Assembly: GCA_016125225.1 (NCBI GenBank)
Contig: WGME01000007.1
Span: 186,001-250,000, forward strand
Direction of reading: 5' to 3'
Length of the DNA: 64,000 bases
Source: a bacterium
GTDB taxonomy: Bacteria; Planctomycetota; Planctomycetia; Planctomycetales; Planctomycetaceae
Below are positions 20,101 through 29,468 of this stretch, piece after piece. Position 1 is the first letter of the stretch; the number at the start of each line of letters is the position of its first letter. The notes beneath the pieces are model-generated. The model did not search any database and was not told the origin of the DNA. It worked only from the letters and a program-made list of their open reading frames with translations. The position numbers were made by a program, and so were the translations under genes.

Positions 20101-21507
20101 TTAGGTTTCGATGGCACTCATCAACCCGAGCCGTTTGAGCTTCTTGTACAAACCCACCCGGCTGATACCCAGAGCTTGAGCCGTTCGCGTGCGATTGTGG
20201 TCGTGTGCCGCGAGGGCCTGTTCCAGAATTTCTCGTTCGCTCCGGGCTAACTGCTGGACCATCAGATCGGGCGGCGAAACGGAACTGATAATCGTCGCGG
20301 AATGTTCCCGTTGAGGCTCGGCGCGAGTGGCAAACAACTTCGGAGACAAGTCCCGCACGGTCAGCCGGCGATCTTCTGAAAAGAGAACCGCCCGCCGCAT
20401 ATGATTTCGCAATTCCCGGAGATTGCCGGGCCAGTGATAGCCTTGCAGCACACGCAGGAATTCGCGATCGACTTGATTGATTTCGATCTGATGTTCGACG
20501 CAGCTTTCCTCGATAAACTGCAAGGCAAAAGGAACAATATCGAGGACACGCTGCCGGAGTGCGGGGAGCCGAAATTCCAGCACATTCAAGCGATAGTAAA
20601 GGTCGCTGCGAAACTCGGCTCGGGCCGTTAATTCTTCCAACTCCACATTCGCGGCGACAATCAAGCGGGCTTCCGACACACGCGTTTCGGTCGAACCGAC
20701 CAGTTCGTATTCTCCCGATTCAATCACGCGTAACAGTTTGACCTGTTGCTTCAAATCCAGAACATCAATTTCGTCCAGCAGCAGCGTCCCGCGTCCGGCA
20801 GCCTGAAAACGGCCGATCTTGTTCCGCTCGGCCCCGGTAAACGCTCCCCGCGTATGACCGAAGAGTTCACTTTCGATGAGATCGACTGGCAGACTTCCGC
20901 AGGCCAGATGTTGAAACGGGCGATCGCGGCGCGGTGAGCGGTGATGGATCAAACGGGCCAATGTCGTTTTGCCGGTCCCGGTTTCGCCGATCAGCAGAAT
21001 CGTGACATCGCGATGGGCGACTCGCAGCAGGTCATCTAAGGTCGGGAAGAATTCCGTGCAGTAGGTCCGCAGACTCAAGCCCCCCGCTTCCACGGTTTTG
21101 CACACCGGAAGCAACCTGCCACGTGGTGCCGAAAGGAGTTCGGCAAATTGAGGCGATACGTCATCCCAGCAAACTTGATCCCCCGTAATCGGCAGATGAT
21201 CGCACGCCAATAACGTTAACGCGCTGGCTAATGGACGGGGATAGGCCGCCCCCCCGACGGTGACCACGTTGAGCCGGGGGATGGTCTGCAGCAGCAGATG
21301 CTCGAGGAGTGCCGCCGTTTCGGGATGCACTCGTTCGGGACGGCTGTCGATGAACAGCGTGGTGGCCCGATGCTCTTTCAGCAACGCCAGTAAAGACTCG
21401 ACCGATCCGGCATACCGCAACCGGCAGCGGAATTGGGTATCGAGTTGTCGTTCAAGGGATTCATACAGTTCGACATCGTGAATGAATGCTACGGCTTCAT
21501 CAGCCAT
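20101..21507 (-). CDS. Sigma54-dependent transcriptional regulator, Fis family
   Basis: The 468-residue product has an N-terminal receiver-like region (about 1-115) with an Asp in L-F-I-D-S-R-P near residue 54. The AAA+ sigma54-interaction domain follows, with Walker A G-E-T-G-T-G-K-T at 174-181, the G-A-F-T-G-A loop that contacts sigma54, and L-L-L-D-E-I-D as Walker B. The C-terminal Fis helix-turn-helix contains R-T-A-Q-A-L-G-I-S-R-V-G-L-Y-K-K-L. It should activate sigma54 promoters by ATP-driven remodelling. The ATG at 21507 was preferred to a TTG seven codons upstream. No kinase gene is adjacent, so its input signal and targets are unknown. Confidence 0.93.
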   Translation of the reverse strand: MADEAVAFIHDVELYESLERQLDTQFRCRLRYAGSVESLLALLKEHRATTLFIDSRPERVHPETAALLEHLLLQTIPRLNVVTVGGAAYPRPLASALTLLACDHLPITGDQVCWDDVSPQFAELLSAPRGRLLPVCKTVEAGGLSLRTYCTEFFPTLDDLLRVAHRDVTILLIGETGTGKTTLARLIHHRSPRRDRPFQHLACGSLPVDLIESELFGHTRGAFTGAERNKIGRFQAAGRGTLLLDEIDVLDLKQQVKLLRVIESGEYELVGSTETRVSEARLIVAANVELEELTARAEFRSDLYYRLNVLEFRLPALRQRVLDIVPFALQFIEESCVEHQIEINQVDREFLRVLQGYHWPGNLRELRNHMRRAVLFSEDRRLTVRDLSPKLFATRAEPQREHSATIISSVSPPDLMVQQLARSEREILEQALAAHDHNRTRTAQALGISRVGLYKKLKRLGLMSAIET

Positions 21508-21951
21508 TCGTTCTGGCCCTGTTGGCAAGAGTGAGGTCGTTAGCCTGAGTTGACGATTTCGAGTGCGATAGCGCTAACCGCAAATCCTGCTCCCACTCGG
21601 GCTGGCGCTGGCGCTAACCGATCCGATTTGACCGTTTCCAGCGAGAACTCCCGCCCAAAAAAATCTAAGTGTCCGCCAGTTTTGTTTCATTCGCTTAACA
21701 CCTGTTGTGATATGACAACGCGAGTGGTGTTCAGTCGTTGTGTTTCTGCATCACATTCCTGAGTTGTGATGGATGATCGGCAGGCCCGCGAATTCCGGGG
21801 TTCGGCACACCGTCTGCAAAACGCGATGGGTGACCCACACGGAGCGTGTGACGACTCGCCCGATGGAAGGATGCACTGAGTGCCATTCACGTACCTGGAC
21901 CAACCTGCAAAACGGCCACATAGCGTCGACTGCCATTGGCAGTCCCCGCCT
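21508..21951. other. Intergenic stretch with a repeated 10-mer
   Basis: These 444 bp lie between the divergent regulator and M28 peptidase genes. Two direct copies of GCGCTAACCG occur at 21571-21580 and 21611-21620, the second within a longer CACTCGGGCTGGCGCTGG context that looks like the dispersed intergenic repeats of planctomycetes. Both promoters should lie here, but no convincing -35/-10 pair was found. A GTG at 21880, preceded by GGAAGG, could extend the peptidase by 24 codons. Confidence 0.5.
21571..21620. repeat. Direct repeat of GCGCTAACCG (two copies)
   Basis: The 10-mer GCGCTAACCG occurs at 21571-21580 and again at 21611-21620, 30 bp apart, in noncoding DNA between divergent genes. 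A function is not shown. It may be a fragment of a genome-wide intergenic repeat or a paired protein-binding site. Confidence 0.5.
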
Positions 21952-23916
21952 ATGGTATGGACCGCGCTCCGCATCGGCTGCGTGATCGGTTGTAGTTTAT
22001 GGGGCATCACGGCGACGGCTCAGACGGAAACCGTACCGTCGGCCGCAGAAGTCCAACTGGTTGCCCGGCCGGTTGAAATCTCGGTAACCCCGAATGGTGC
22101 GTCTGCATCAGCGTTCCGCATTGACAAGACCGACCCTGCGGTTGAAAAGCGGTTGCTCACCGATGTGACTTATCTGTCATCGGATGAACTCGAAGGGCGT
22201 GGCCTGCAGACGCATGGACTGGATCTGGCCGCCGACTATCTGGCCGAACAATTCCGCACGGCGGGCTTGAAGGTCGACCTGTATCAGGGGACGCCATTCC
22301 AGGAGTTCAAGCTCTATTCATCAGGCACAACGGGAACCGTGCAGTCCGTCGTGATGCAACTCCCCGGTCAACCCGCGCAAAGTCTCGTGGCGGGACACGA
22401 TTATACATCGTTGATGGTGACCCCTTCCAAGCCGTTTCGATTCCCCGTGGTCTTTGCCGGCTATGGCATCACGGACAAACGTCGCCAATATGATGACTAT
22501 GCCCGCGTCGATGCGCGGGGCAAAGCCGTGATCGTGCTGCGCCATGAGCCGCAGAAAAACGAGCCGAACAGCCCGTTTGATGGCACGAACCCCACGGATC
22601 ATGCCTACCTGCTGGAAAAGGTTCGTAATGCCTATGATCACGGGGCGGTGGCGCTCATTTTATGTACCGACGCCGCCACCTTCGCGGAAGAGAACCAGCG
22701 GGAGACACTGCTCGACGTCGAACTGACTTCGGGAATTGGGGCGGAATCGTTGCCGGTCATTCATTGCCGCCGGTCGATTGTCGAAGCCTGGTTACAGAAT
22801 TCCTTGCAGCGGCCGCTGGCTGATCTGGAAGCCCAGATCGATGCGACCTTGAAACCTCAAAGTGCCCTCTTGCCGAATGCCGAGTTTTCAGGAACAGTGG
22901 CAGTGGTTCGGCCGGGGAAAGTTGTTAAAAACGTTGTCGGAGTGTTGGAAGGCCAAGGGGATCTCGCGTCGGAAACGATTGTGATCGGTGCACACTACGA
23001 TCATCTCGGACGCGGCGGGTGGGGGTCTCTTTCACTCGGGGCCAATGATGAAATTCATAACGGAGCCGATGACAATGCCTCAGGTACGGCGGTCCTGATC
23101 GAGACGGCACGGCAGCTATCGTCTCAAACGACTGCCCGTCGCCGTCGCGTGGTCTTCATCGGTTTCGCGGCGGAAGAACTCGGCTTGTATGGTAGTAAGC
23201 GGTATGTGCAAGATCCGCTGGTGCCGTTAAGCGACACCGTTGCCATGCTGAATCTGGATATGGTCGGCCGCTTACGTGATCGGCATCTCACGATGTTTGG
23301 CACGGGGACCGCTGTCGAATGGCCCGAGTGGTTAGCACAACTGGCTGAACCACGGGAACTGCGTCTGCAGATGGAACCCAGTGGCTTCGGGCCGAGTGAT
23401 CATGCCCCGTTCTATGAGCATGGCATTCCGGTCTTGCATTTCTTCACCGGGTTTCATCCGGAATATCATCGCCCCACAGATGATCCCGATCGGCTCAATA
23501 TCGCTGGTATGCGGCAGATTACCGGACTGCTGGTCGATCTGGTTCAGCAGCTTGATCAGTCTGCGACTCGGCCCAAGCCGTTGGCTGTGGGACAACCCTT
23601 TCACCTGGAGAATGCTAATTCCATTAATGGGGTGATGGCGGGAACGGCGATCCAGCCCCGTCCACGCATGGGTGTAGCCTTGGCTGTCAGCGGCGATGGA
23701 AAAGGGATCGCGATTACGCATGTGCAGCCGGGAAGTCTGGCGGCACGGGCGGGGCTGCTGCCGGGTGACATTCTGTTACAGGTCAACGAAACGGCAGCGA
23801 CGACCGTTACCAGCGTTCAAGAAACCATCGCCGGTTTGCAGCGCGGGCAAACGATCAAACTTCAACTGGACCGCGGTGGCATTCACCGAGAGATGGAGTT
23901 GCTGTTCACCCCCTAA
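21952..23916 (+). CDS. Exported M28 family metallopeptidase with PA-type insert and C-terminal PDZ domain
   Basis: The 654-residue product has a signal peptide (A-L-R-I-G-C-V-I-G-C-S-L-W-G-I-T-A-T-A). A PA-like segment lies at about 150-300 (V-V-F-A-G-Y-G-I, then G-K-A-V-I-V-L-R). The M28 zinc peptidase domain spans about 320-540, with ligand motifs G-A-H-Y-D-H-L-G, G-A-D-D-N-A-S-G, the Glu pair in A-A-E-E-L-G, N-L-D-M-V-G-R, and a late His in F-H-P-E-Y-H-R-P-T-D-D. The PDZ domain is at about 570-650 (V-Q-P-G-S-L-A-A-R-A-G-L-L-P-G-D). It probably cleaves N-terminal residues from peptides outside the cytoplasm. The ATG was chosen because it opens on the leader; a GTG 24 codons upstream is possible. 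Confidence 0.92.
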   Translation: MVWTALRIGCVIGCSLWGITATAQTETVPSAAEVQLVARPVEISVTPNGASASAFRIDKTDPAVEKRLLTDVTYLSSDELEGRGLQTHGLDLAADYLAEQFRTAGLKVDLYQGTPFQEFKLYSSGTTGTVQSVVMQLPGQPAQSLVAGHDYTSLMVTPSKPFRFPVVFAGYGITDKRRQYDDYARVDARGKAVIVLRHEPQKNEPNSPFDGTNPTDHAYLLEKVRNAYDHGAVALILCTDAATFAEENQRETLLDVELTSGIGAESLPVIHCRRSIVEAWLQNSLQRPLADLEAQIDATLKPQSALLPNAEFSGTVAVVRPGKVVKNVVGVLEGQGDLASETIVIGAHYDHLGRGGWGSLSLGANDEIHNGADDNASGTAVLIETARQLSSQTTARRRRVVFIGFAAEELGLYGSKRYVQDPLVPLSDTVAMLNLDMVGRLRDRHLTMFGTGTAVEWPEWLAQLAEPRELRLQMEPSGFGPSDHAPFYEHGIPVLHFFTGFHPEYHRPTDDPDRLNIAGMRQITGLLVDLVQQLDQSATRPKPLAVGQPFHLENANSINGVMAGTAIQPRPRMGVALAVSGDGKGIAITHVQPGSLAARAGLLPGDILLQVNETAATTVTSVQETIAGLQRGQTIKLQLDRGGIHREMELLFTP

Positions 23917-24028
23917 GCGACTTTTTGGTGAGAACCACGCGGTCGATCACGTTGCTGCTTGTCTTTACCCCAGCCTAGTCGTCACGATACCGGGACATTT
24001 CCGTCGACAACACTGAGGAATTCGGATC

Positions 24029-24856
24029 ATGTTTTCAGCCAGAACTCTCGTTTCGATGTGTTGTGCCTGGTATTGCACGCAGTTGTGCTCGGCTCCCGTC
24101 GCACAGGCCGGCATCATTCTGGTCACACAGAATGCCGGTGTCGTGACCATCACCGGAACGGGCGATGATGACCGGGTTTCGGTGCGCGGCAATCCTGGGC
24201 GAGTCACACTGTCTGCTTTGGGACAGTCCACGTTTCCTTCATCACGGCGGTTCGGCGGTGGCCGGATGGTGTTGAGTGATGTGACGGGCATCGTCTTCAA
24301 TGGCATGGGCGGAGACGATAGCCTCTCAGTACAAATCGACCTGGAAACTCTGGAGTTTTACGGTGGGCCCGGCAATGACTCACTCACGGGTAATATCGGT
24401 CCGGCCATGATGGTCATCGCCGACATGGGACCAGATGATGACGGCATCTTCCTCTCACCCGATGGTGCCTCGGTCGTTTCGCTGTCGCTGGGTGACGGCA
24501 ACGATTCGGTGACTCTCAATAACTGTGCCTTGGGAATGTTGGAGATCACGGATGGCGGTGGCAACGAAACCGTTCTCCTCTCAGGAGTCGACAGCTTGCC
24601 GGAAGTGGGCATTGTACTCAGCATTCTGCTCGATGAAGGCGATGATCAACTGGTCTTCCAGGGATGCAACCTCATCAGCGCCGATGAAATGATGCCGGCA
24701 ATGCTCGATGGGGGCGAGGGCGGGAATGATCAGGTGGGGCAAATTGACTCCGTCTTTACCCCCATGCCGATGATCGAAGAGTTTGAAGTGATCGTGGGTT
24801 TTGATCCGCCACCCCCACCTCCGCCGCCTCTGACACGGGCCTCACGCCGTCGCTAA
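24029..24856 (+). CDS. Secreted Asp/Gly-rich protein of unknown function
   Basis: The 275-residue product has an N-terminal leader with several Cys. The body contains repeated short blocks such as T-G-T-G-D-D-D-R-V, G-M-G-G-D-D-S-L, G-G-P-G-N-D-S-L and L-G-D-G-N-D-S-V. These resemble the calcium-binding nonapeptide logic of hemolysin-type repeats (G-G-x-G-x-D-x), although the spacing is not regular. The chain ends with a run of eight Pro and a basic tail. A GAGG ribosome-binding site precedes the ATG. It is 112 bp after the M28 peptidase gene on the same strand. Calcium binding and a surface location are inferences. Confidence 0.75.
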   Translation: MFSARTLVSMCCAWYCTQLCSAPVAQAGIILVTQNAGVVTITGTGDDDRVSVRGNPGRVTLSALGQSTFPSSRRFGGGRMVLSDVTGIVFNGMGGDDSLSVQIDLETLEFYGGPGNDSLTGNIGPAMMVIADMGPDDDGIFLSPDGASVVSLSLGDGNDSVTLNNCALGMLEITDGGGNETVLLSGVDSLPEVGIVLSILLDEGDDQLVFQGCNLISADEMMPAMLDGGEGGNDQVGQIDSVFTPMPMIEEFEVIVGFDPPPPPPPPLTRASRRR

Positions 24857-24935
24857 AGCCGAGATAGCAATCCTCAGTCGTGATTGTCACACTGCCAGAG
24901 AACAGGTGGCTGGATTTCACGGCTGAGAGGCATTG

Positions 24936-25901
24936 ATGTCGACAAGCATGCGGGCAGTGCGATTAACGGATCACAGGCTGGTCGTTTCCGAAGAACCCCT
25001 GCCGATTCCATTGCCCGGCGAAGTCCTGGTGCGGGTGCTGGTCGTGGGAATCTGCGAAACCGATTTGCAGCTCATTCAGGGCTATATGGGGTTTCGCGGT
25101 ATTCTCGGCCATGAATTTGTCGGCGTGGCTTGCTCGGGCCGCTGGTCTGGTCAGCGTGTTGTCGGCGAGATCAATTGCAGTTGCCACGCGTGCGAGACTT
25201 GCCGGTCCGGGCTGCCGAATCATTGCCCCCATCGTACCGTGCTCGGCATTCTGAATCATGACGGTGCGTTTGCCGAGTACATCGCCGTTCCCGAGCGCAA
25301 TCTGCACCCTGTTCCCGAGGATGTCTCAAACTCCCAAGCAGTGTTTACCGAACCGCTGGCGGCGGCGCTTCAAATTCCCGCCCAGTTGCCCGCGCTCCGT
25401 GGTCAACGGGTGATTGTGCTGGGGGACGGTCGACTCGGCCAACTCTGTGCCCGGGTGCTGCAAGCGGAGGAGACCAATCTCAAGGTCATCGGTCGACACC
25501 CTCACAAGCTCGATCTGCTGCGTCCACTGGGCATCGAAACGGCCCTGGAGAGCGATGCAACTCCGGACCACTCGGCTGATGTGGTGGTCGATTGCACGGG
25601 GACATCTTCCGGCTGGAATGCCGCAATGGAATGGCTGCGGCCACGGGGCACCTTGGTGCTGAAGACGACCGTGGCGGGAACCCAGACGTTGAACTGGGCT
25701 CCGATTGTCATCAACGAACTGCAGGTCATCGGCTCGCGCTGTGGCCCGTTCGTCCCCGCTTTGAAAGCGTTGCAGCAAAAACGGGTTGATGTCGAACCGT
25801 TGATTTCGGCTCGCTATCCATTGGAAGCAGCGACCGAAGCGTTCGAACTGGTCCAGCAGCGACGCGTATTGAAGGTGTTGCTGGACGTGGCAGCAGAGTG
25901 A
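24936..25901 (+). CDS. Zinc-dependent medium-chain dehydrogenase (alcohol/threonine dehydrogenase-like)
   Basis: The 321-residue product has the MDR layout. Catalytic zinc ligands appear as C40 in V-G-I-C-E-T-D and H59-E60 in I-L-G-H-E-F-V-G. A structural zinc cluster C-x2-C-x2-C-x7-C begins at C-H-A-C-E-T-C. The Rossmann part has G-D-G-R-L-G near residue 165. It should oxidise an alcohol or polyol with NAD(P); the substrate is not fixed by sequence. The ATG at 24936 was chosen because GAGAGG lies five bases upstream; a TTG one codon earlier and an ATG four codons later are in frame. It converges with pdxA, 19 bp away. Confidence 0.9.
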   Translation: MSTSMRAVRLTDHRLVVSEEPLPIPLPGEVLVRVLVVGICETDLQLIQGYMGFRGILGHEFVGVACSGRWSGQRVVGEINCSCHACETCRSGLPNHCPHRTVLGILNHDGAFAEYIAVPERNLHPVPEDVSNSQAVFTEPLAAALQIPAQLPALRGQRVIVLGDGRLGQLCARVLQAEETNLKVIGRHPHKLDLLRPLGIETALESDATPDHSADVVVDCTGTSSGWNAAMEWLRPRGTLVLKTTVAGTQTLNWAPIVINELQVIGSRCGPFVPALKALQQKRVDVEPLISARYPLEAATEAFELVQQRRVLKVLLDVAAE

Positions 25902-25920
25902 CTGGTCACACGAGAGTACG

Positions 25921-26916
25921 CTACCGCGCCAGTTGAGTCGCCAGTCGCAACGCGGCGAACAGGCTCCCTGGATCAGCGAGACCTTGCCAGGCGATATCGA
26001 TCGCGGTCCCATGATCAACGCTCGTTCGCACAATGGGGAGTCCCAGTGTCGTATTCACGGCCCGATCAAATGCCAGGGCCTTGACGGGGATATGTCCTTG
26101 ATCGTGATACATGCACACAAAAGCGTCGGTTGTTCGACGCTTCGCAGGGACAAAAGCGGTATCCGCGGGGACCGGTCCTTCAATCTGCCATCCTCGGGCA
26201 CGACCCGCATCTATGGCCGGTTGAATGAGCCGTTCTTCTTCACGTTGTCCGAACAATCCGTGCTCTCCGGCATGGGGATTCAATCCACAGACGACGATCC
26301 GCGGCGGACGCTGCCGAATGCGGGTCAGGCCATCAACCGTCAGTTCCAGCACTTCCAGAATCCGTGCCGTTGTCAGATGGGCTGGCACCTCATGGTACCC
26401 AATATGTGTCGTGACAAAGCTACAGGTAATCTCGTCGGAATACTGCATCATGCACGATCGCGCCGCGTGAGTCTGCTCGGCAAAAATTTCCGTATGACCC
26501 GGATAATGATGTCCCGCTCGATGCAGGGCTTCCTTGCTGATAGGGGCCGTTGTGACGGCGGCGACCTGGCTCGCGAGTGCAGCAGCAATCGCCTGCTGAA
26601 TGTAATGATAACTCGCCTGGCCGGTGTCGGCGGAGATCTGTCCGGGCTTCAATTCTGAAAGATTCAACTGAGGCAAATGCCAGACCGCAGGCGTCTCCAC
26701 CGCTGGTAAGGTCTCGGAAGTAATCACCTGCGACGGCGGTGACCAACCCAACTTCTGAGCACAGGCGGTCAACACATCGGCATCGCCGAAAACAACGGGC
26801 GTGCAAACATTCGTCACATCCGCATCGATCAATGCACGCAGGCAGAGTTCCGGCCCCACACCGGCGGGGTCGCCCATGGTCAATGCGATGCACGGTCGTG
26901 ATGGAGTAAGCCGCAT
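25921..26916 (-). CDS. pdxA: 4-hydroxythreonine-4-phosphate dehydrogenase
   Basis: The 331-residue product matches PdxA, which oxidises 4-phosphohydroxy-L-threonine in the DXP-dependent pyridoxal phosphate pathway. Visible motifs are T-M-G-D-P-A-G-V-G-P-E-L at the start, G-H-T-E-I-F-A with the first metal-binding region, G-L-N-P-H-A-G-E-H-G, and Y-H-D-Q-G-H-I-P-V-K with the later metal-binding His. The length is typical of the family. PdxA2-type enzymes acting on phosphorylated threonate or erythronate are close relatives, but no kinase or DUF1537 partner is nearby to suggest that. Confidence 0.95.
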   Translation of the reverse strand: MRLTPSRPCIALTMGDPAGVGPELCLRALIDADVTNVCTPVVFGDADVLTACAQKLGWSPPSQVITSETLPAVETPAVWHLPQLNLSELKPGQISADTGQASYHYIQQAIAAALASQVAAVTTAPISKEALHRAGHHYPGHTEIFAEQTHAARSCMMQYSDEITCSFVTTHIGYHEVPAHLTTARILEVLELTVDGLTRIRQRPPRIVVCGLNPHAGEHGLFGQREEERLIQPAIDAGRARGWQIEGPVPADTAFVPAKRRTTDAFVCMYHDQGHIPVKALAFDRAVNTTLGLPIVRTSVDHGTAIDIAWQGLADPGSLFAALRLATQLAR

Positions 26917-27114
26917 GGCCGAGAATCAATCTTCGGTTCTTAGGTGGCACACGAAAATCGCCATGTTCCTGATCGTAGCAGGACCGTAGCTGGTTTTCCT
27001 GCTGCTCCGCGAGCAACGGCTATGCGTCCGCAGTTGAGGCTGAGCCGATGCTCATGGTACCGTAGCAGCGCCGAATCGACGGGAAGTCCGCACTAGCTTT
27101 CGGGAATCGAAATC

Positions 27115-28344
27115 ATGAACCGTTTTGCGTTTCTGGTCATCTTGGCTGGACTGCTCTCTCCCTTGGCATCATCCATCGCAGCGGAGCCGTGGGCTCAATG
27201 GCGTGGACCGCAGGGCGATGGCCATGTGATCGATCAGTCGCCACCCGTGAAATTTTCGGCGAAGAATGTGATCTGGAAGACAAGCTTGCCGGGCCAGGGG
27301 CAGTCGTCACCGGTGGTGTGGGATAGCTCGATTTTTCTGACATCAGCACTCGATTCCGGTCGCGAACGCATAATTCTGTCGGTCAATCGCGATTCGGGAA
27401 AAATCGAATGGAAAGAGGTCGTCTGGACCGGTGTGCCTGAACCGAGTCATCAGATGAATGGCTGGGCCTCGGCCACTTGTACCACAGATGGCGAGCATGT
27501 TTACGCGTTCTTTGGTCGAGGCGGCGGCTTGTTCTGTTATTCCAAGGATGGCAAAAAAATCTGGTCCAAAAACTTGGGAGAATTCGTCGGGCCGTGGGGC
27601 ACCGCTGCCTGCCCGATTCTGTACGAAAATCTAGTTATTCAAAACTGCGATTCCGAGGCCAATGCCAGCTTGACGGCGTTCGATAAACTGACAGGGAAGG
27701 TCGTTTGGTCGACTCCACGGGAAGATTTTCGCGGCTGGAGCACGCCGTTTCTGTTCAAAGGGCTGGGCGAACCTCAACTGGTGCTGAATGGTCATACGGG
27801 GGTGCGATCGTATGATCCCCAGACCGGCAAGGAATTATGGTACTGCTCCAGTCCCGTGGGCCGCGGCGAACCGACCGTCACTCCCGATGCGGATGGCCGC
27901 CTGGTCGTGGTCAATGGCTTACGAGGAGCCGTATACGCCGTCTCGGGAAAAGGTACGGGCGATGTGAGTCAAACCGAGCGGCTCTGGCAGTTTCCCCGGA
28001 AAACGGATCGTGATCTCCCCTCACCGGCGATTGTCGGCCATCACTTACTGATCATGTCGATGAAAGGCATTTTGACCTGTTGCGACACGACGAAAGGACA
28101 AATCGTCTGGGAAGAACGCGTGGGAGGCAATTATTCCGCGTCGCCCGTGGTACTCGACAAGGTCGCCCTGTTCGTGTCCGAATCCGGCGAAGTGGTCGTG
28201 ATCGACCCGGTGGCCCAAGAGCATGTTGTCGCTAGAAACAGTGTGGGGGCCAGTGACACCGAAATCTTCCGCTCATCGCTGGCTGCCGACCGCGACCAAT
28301 GGCTGCTGCGATCCGACAAAGTGTTATATTGTATTGGTGATTAG
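27115..28344 (+). CDS. Exported PQQ-binding-like beta-propeller protein
   Basis: The 409-residue product has a signal peptide (F-L-V-I-L-A-G-L-L-S-P-L-A-S-S-I-A-A). The W-A-Q-W-R-G-P-Q-G-D-G segment that follows commonly opens planctomycete PQQ-like propellers. Blade motifs recur, such as A-F-D-K-L-T-G-K-V-V-W, Y-D-P-Q-T-G-K-E-L-W-Y and C-C-D-T-T-K-G-Q-I-V-W. No catalytic residues of true quinoprotein dehydrogenases are evident, so a structural or binding role outside the cytoplasm is more likely. The argC gene follows 52 bp downstream on the same strand; co-transcription is possible but there is no functional link. Confidence 0.88.
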   Translation: MNRFAFLVILAGLLSPLASSIAAEPWAQWRGPQGDGHVIDQSPPVKFSAKNVIWKTSLPGQGQSSPVVWDSSIFLTSALDSGRERIILSVNRDSGKIEWKEVVWTGVPEPSHQMNGWASATCTTDGEHVYAFFGRGGGLFCYSKDGKKIWSKNLGEFVGPWGTAACPILYENLVIQNCDSEANASLTAFDKLTGKVVWSTPREDFRGWSTPFLFKGLGEPQLVLNGHTGVRSYDPQTGKELWYCSSPVGRGEPTVTPDADGRLVVVNGLRGAVYAVSGKGTGDVSQTERLWQFPRKTDRDLPSPAIVGHHLLIMSMKGILTCCDTTKGQIVWEERVGGNYSASPVVLDKVALFVSESGEVVVIDPVAQEHVVARNSVGASDTEIFRSSLAADRDQWLLRSDKVLYCIGD

Positions 28345-28396
28345 TCACCGCATCAGAACTATCACAGTGACGGACTTTTCGAAAGCCTGATTGAGC

Positions 28397-29419
28397 ATGA
28401 CTCGCATCGCGATTCTCGGAGCCAGCGGCTATACCGCCATTGAGTTGATCAAGATTCTGCTCAACCATCCGCATGCAGAGTTGGTGGCGGCAACGTCGCG
28501 TCAAGAGGGGGCCCCGCCGCTCTCGTCCGTTCATCCCAGCCTGTATGGACGGACCAATCTGCGTTGTGAAGATCTCACTCCGGCGGAGGTGGCACAACGG
28601 GCCGATGTGGTATTTGGCTGTCTGCCTCATGGGGCGAGTATGGCTGCCGTGCCGACTCTGCTGGAAGCCGGTTGCCGCGTCGTTGATTTGAGTGCCGACT
28701 ATCGACTGCACGATCCCGATGTCTATTCCGAGTGGTATGGCCTGGCCCACACCGATGTCGAGCGGATGAAGACTTCGATCTACGGATTGCCAGAGCTCTA
28801 TGCCGATCAGATCCGGGGTGCCAAATTCGTAGCCAACCCGGGTTGCTATACCAGCACATCGATTCTCGCGTTGACCCCGTTGCTGGTGTACAAACTGGCG
28901 GAGCCAAAGGGGATCATCATTGATGCCAAAAGCGGAACGTCGGGGGCCGGGCGGTCACCGAAGCTCGGTACGCTGTATTGCGAAGTCAACGAAAGCTTCT
29001 CGGCTTACAGCGTCGGCAAGCATCGCCATACACCGGAAATCGAGCAGGTACTGAGCGACCGGGCGGGGCAACCCGTCGAGGTGCTGTTCACGCCGCATCT
29101 TGTACCGATGGAACGTGGCATTCTGGCCACGATCTACGCGACTCCCACCGGGCCGGTGACAGAGAAAGAGCTCTTGAAGATCTATCGCGATTTCTATGCC
29201 GATAAGCCGTTCGTGCGGATCGTCGATCATCTTCCCGCAACGAAAGATTCCGCTCATACCAACTTCTGCGATATCACACTCCGTATTGTGCGGGGCAAGA
29301 TTCTCATTATTGCCTGCCTCGATAACCTCATCAAAGGGGCCTCCGGGGTCGCCGTTCAGAACTTCAACCTGATGTACGGCTATCCGGAAACGCTGGGATT
29401 GTTGCCACAACCCGCCTGA
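28397..29419 (+). CDS. argC: N-acetyl-gamma-glutamyl-phosphate reductase
   Basis: The 340-residue product has the N-terminal Rossmann motif I-L-G-A-S-G-Y-T and the catalytic Cys150 in V-A-N-P-G-C-Y-T-S. The C-terminal region has H-R-H-T-P-E-I and F-T-P-H-L-V-P-M-x-R-G-I, as in ArgC. It reduces N-acetylglutamyl phosphate to the semialdehyde in arginine biosynthesis. The ATG at 28397 was preferred over a TTG two codons earlier. No other arg gene is next to it. Confidence 0.97.
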   Translation: MTRIAILGASGYTAIELIKILLNHPHAELVAATSRQEGAPPLSSVHPSLYGRTNLRCEDLTPAEVAQRADVVFGCLPHGASMAAVPTLLEAGCRVVDLSADYRLHDPDVYSEWYGLAHTDVERMKTSIYGLPELYADQIRGAKFVANPGCYTSTSILALTPLLVYKLAEPKGIIIDAKSGTSGAGRSPKLGTLYCEVNESFSAYSVGKHRHTPEIEQVLSDRAGQPVEVLFTPHLVPMERGILATIYATPTGPVTEKELLKIYRDFYADKPFVRIVDHLPATKDSAHTNFCDITLRIVRGKILIIACLDNLIKGASGVAVQNFNLMYGYPETLGLLPQPA

Positions 29420-29468
29420 TTGAGTTTCGGCGGGTCGCGGCAGTTTCTGATGGCAGCCAGCGAGCGGT

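Noticed and set aside
26917-27114. Shared regulatory unit for pdxA and the PQQ protein
   Set aside because: The genes are divergent but 198 bp apart, with no palindrome or promoter pair visible and no functional link.
28340-28375. Weak GTCAC/GTGAC hairpin between the PQQ and argC genes as a terminator
   Set aside because: The stem is five bases with a loop over 15 bases and no T-run, so it is not credible as a terminator.
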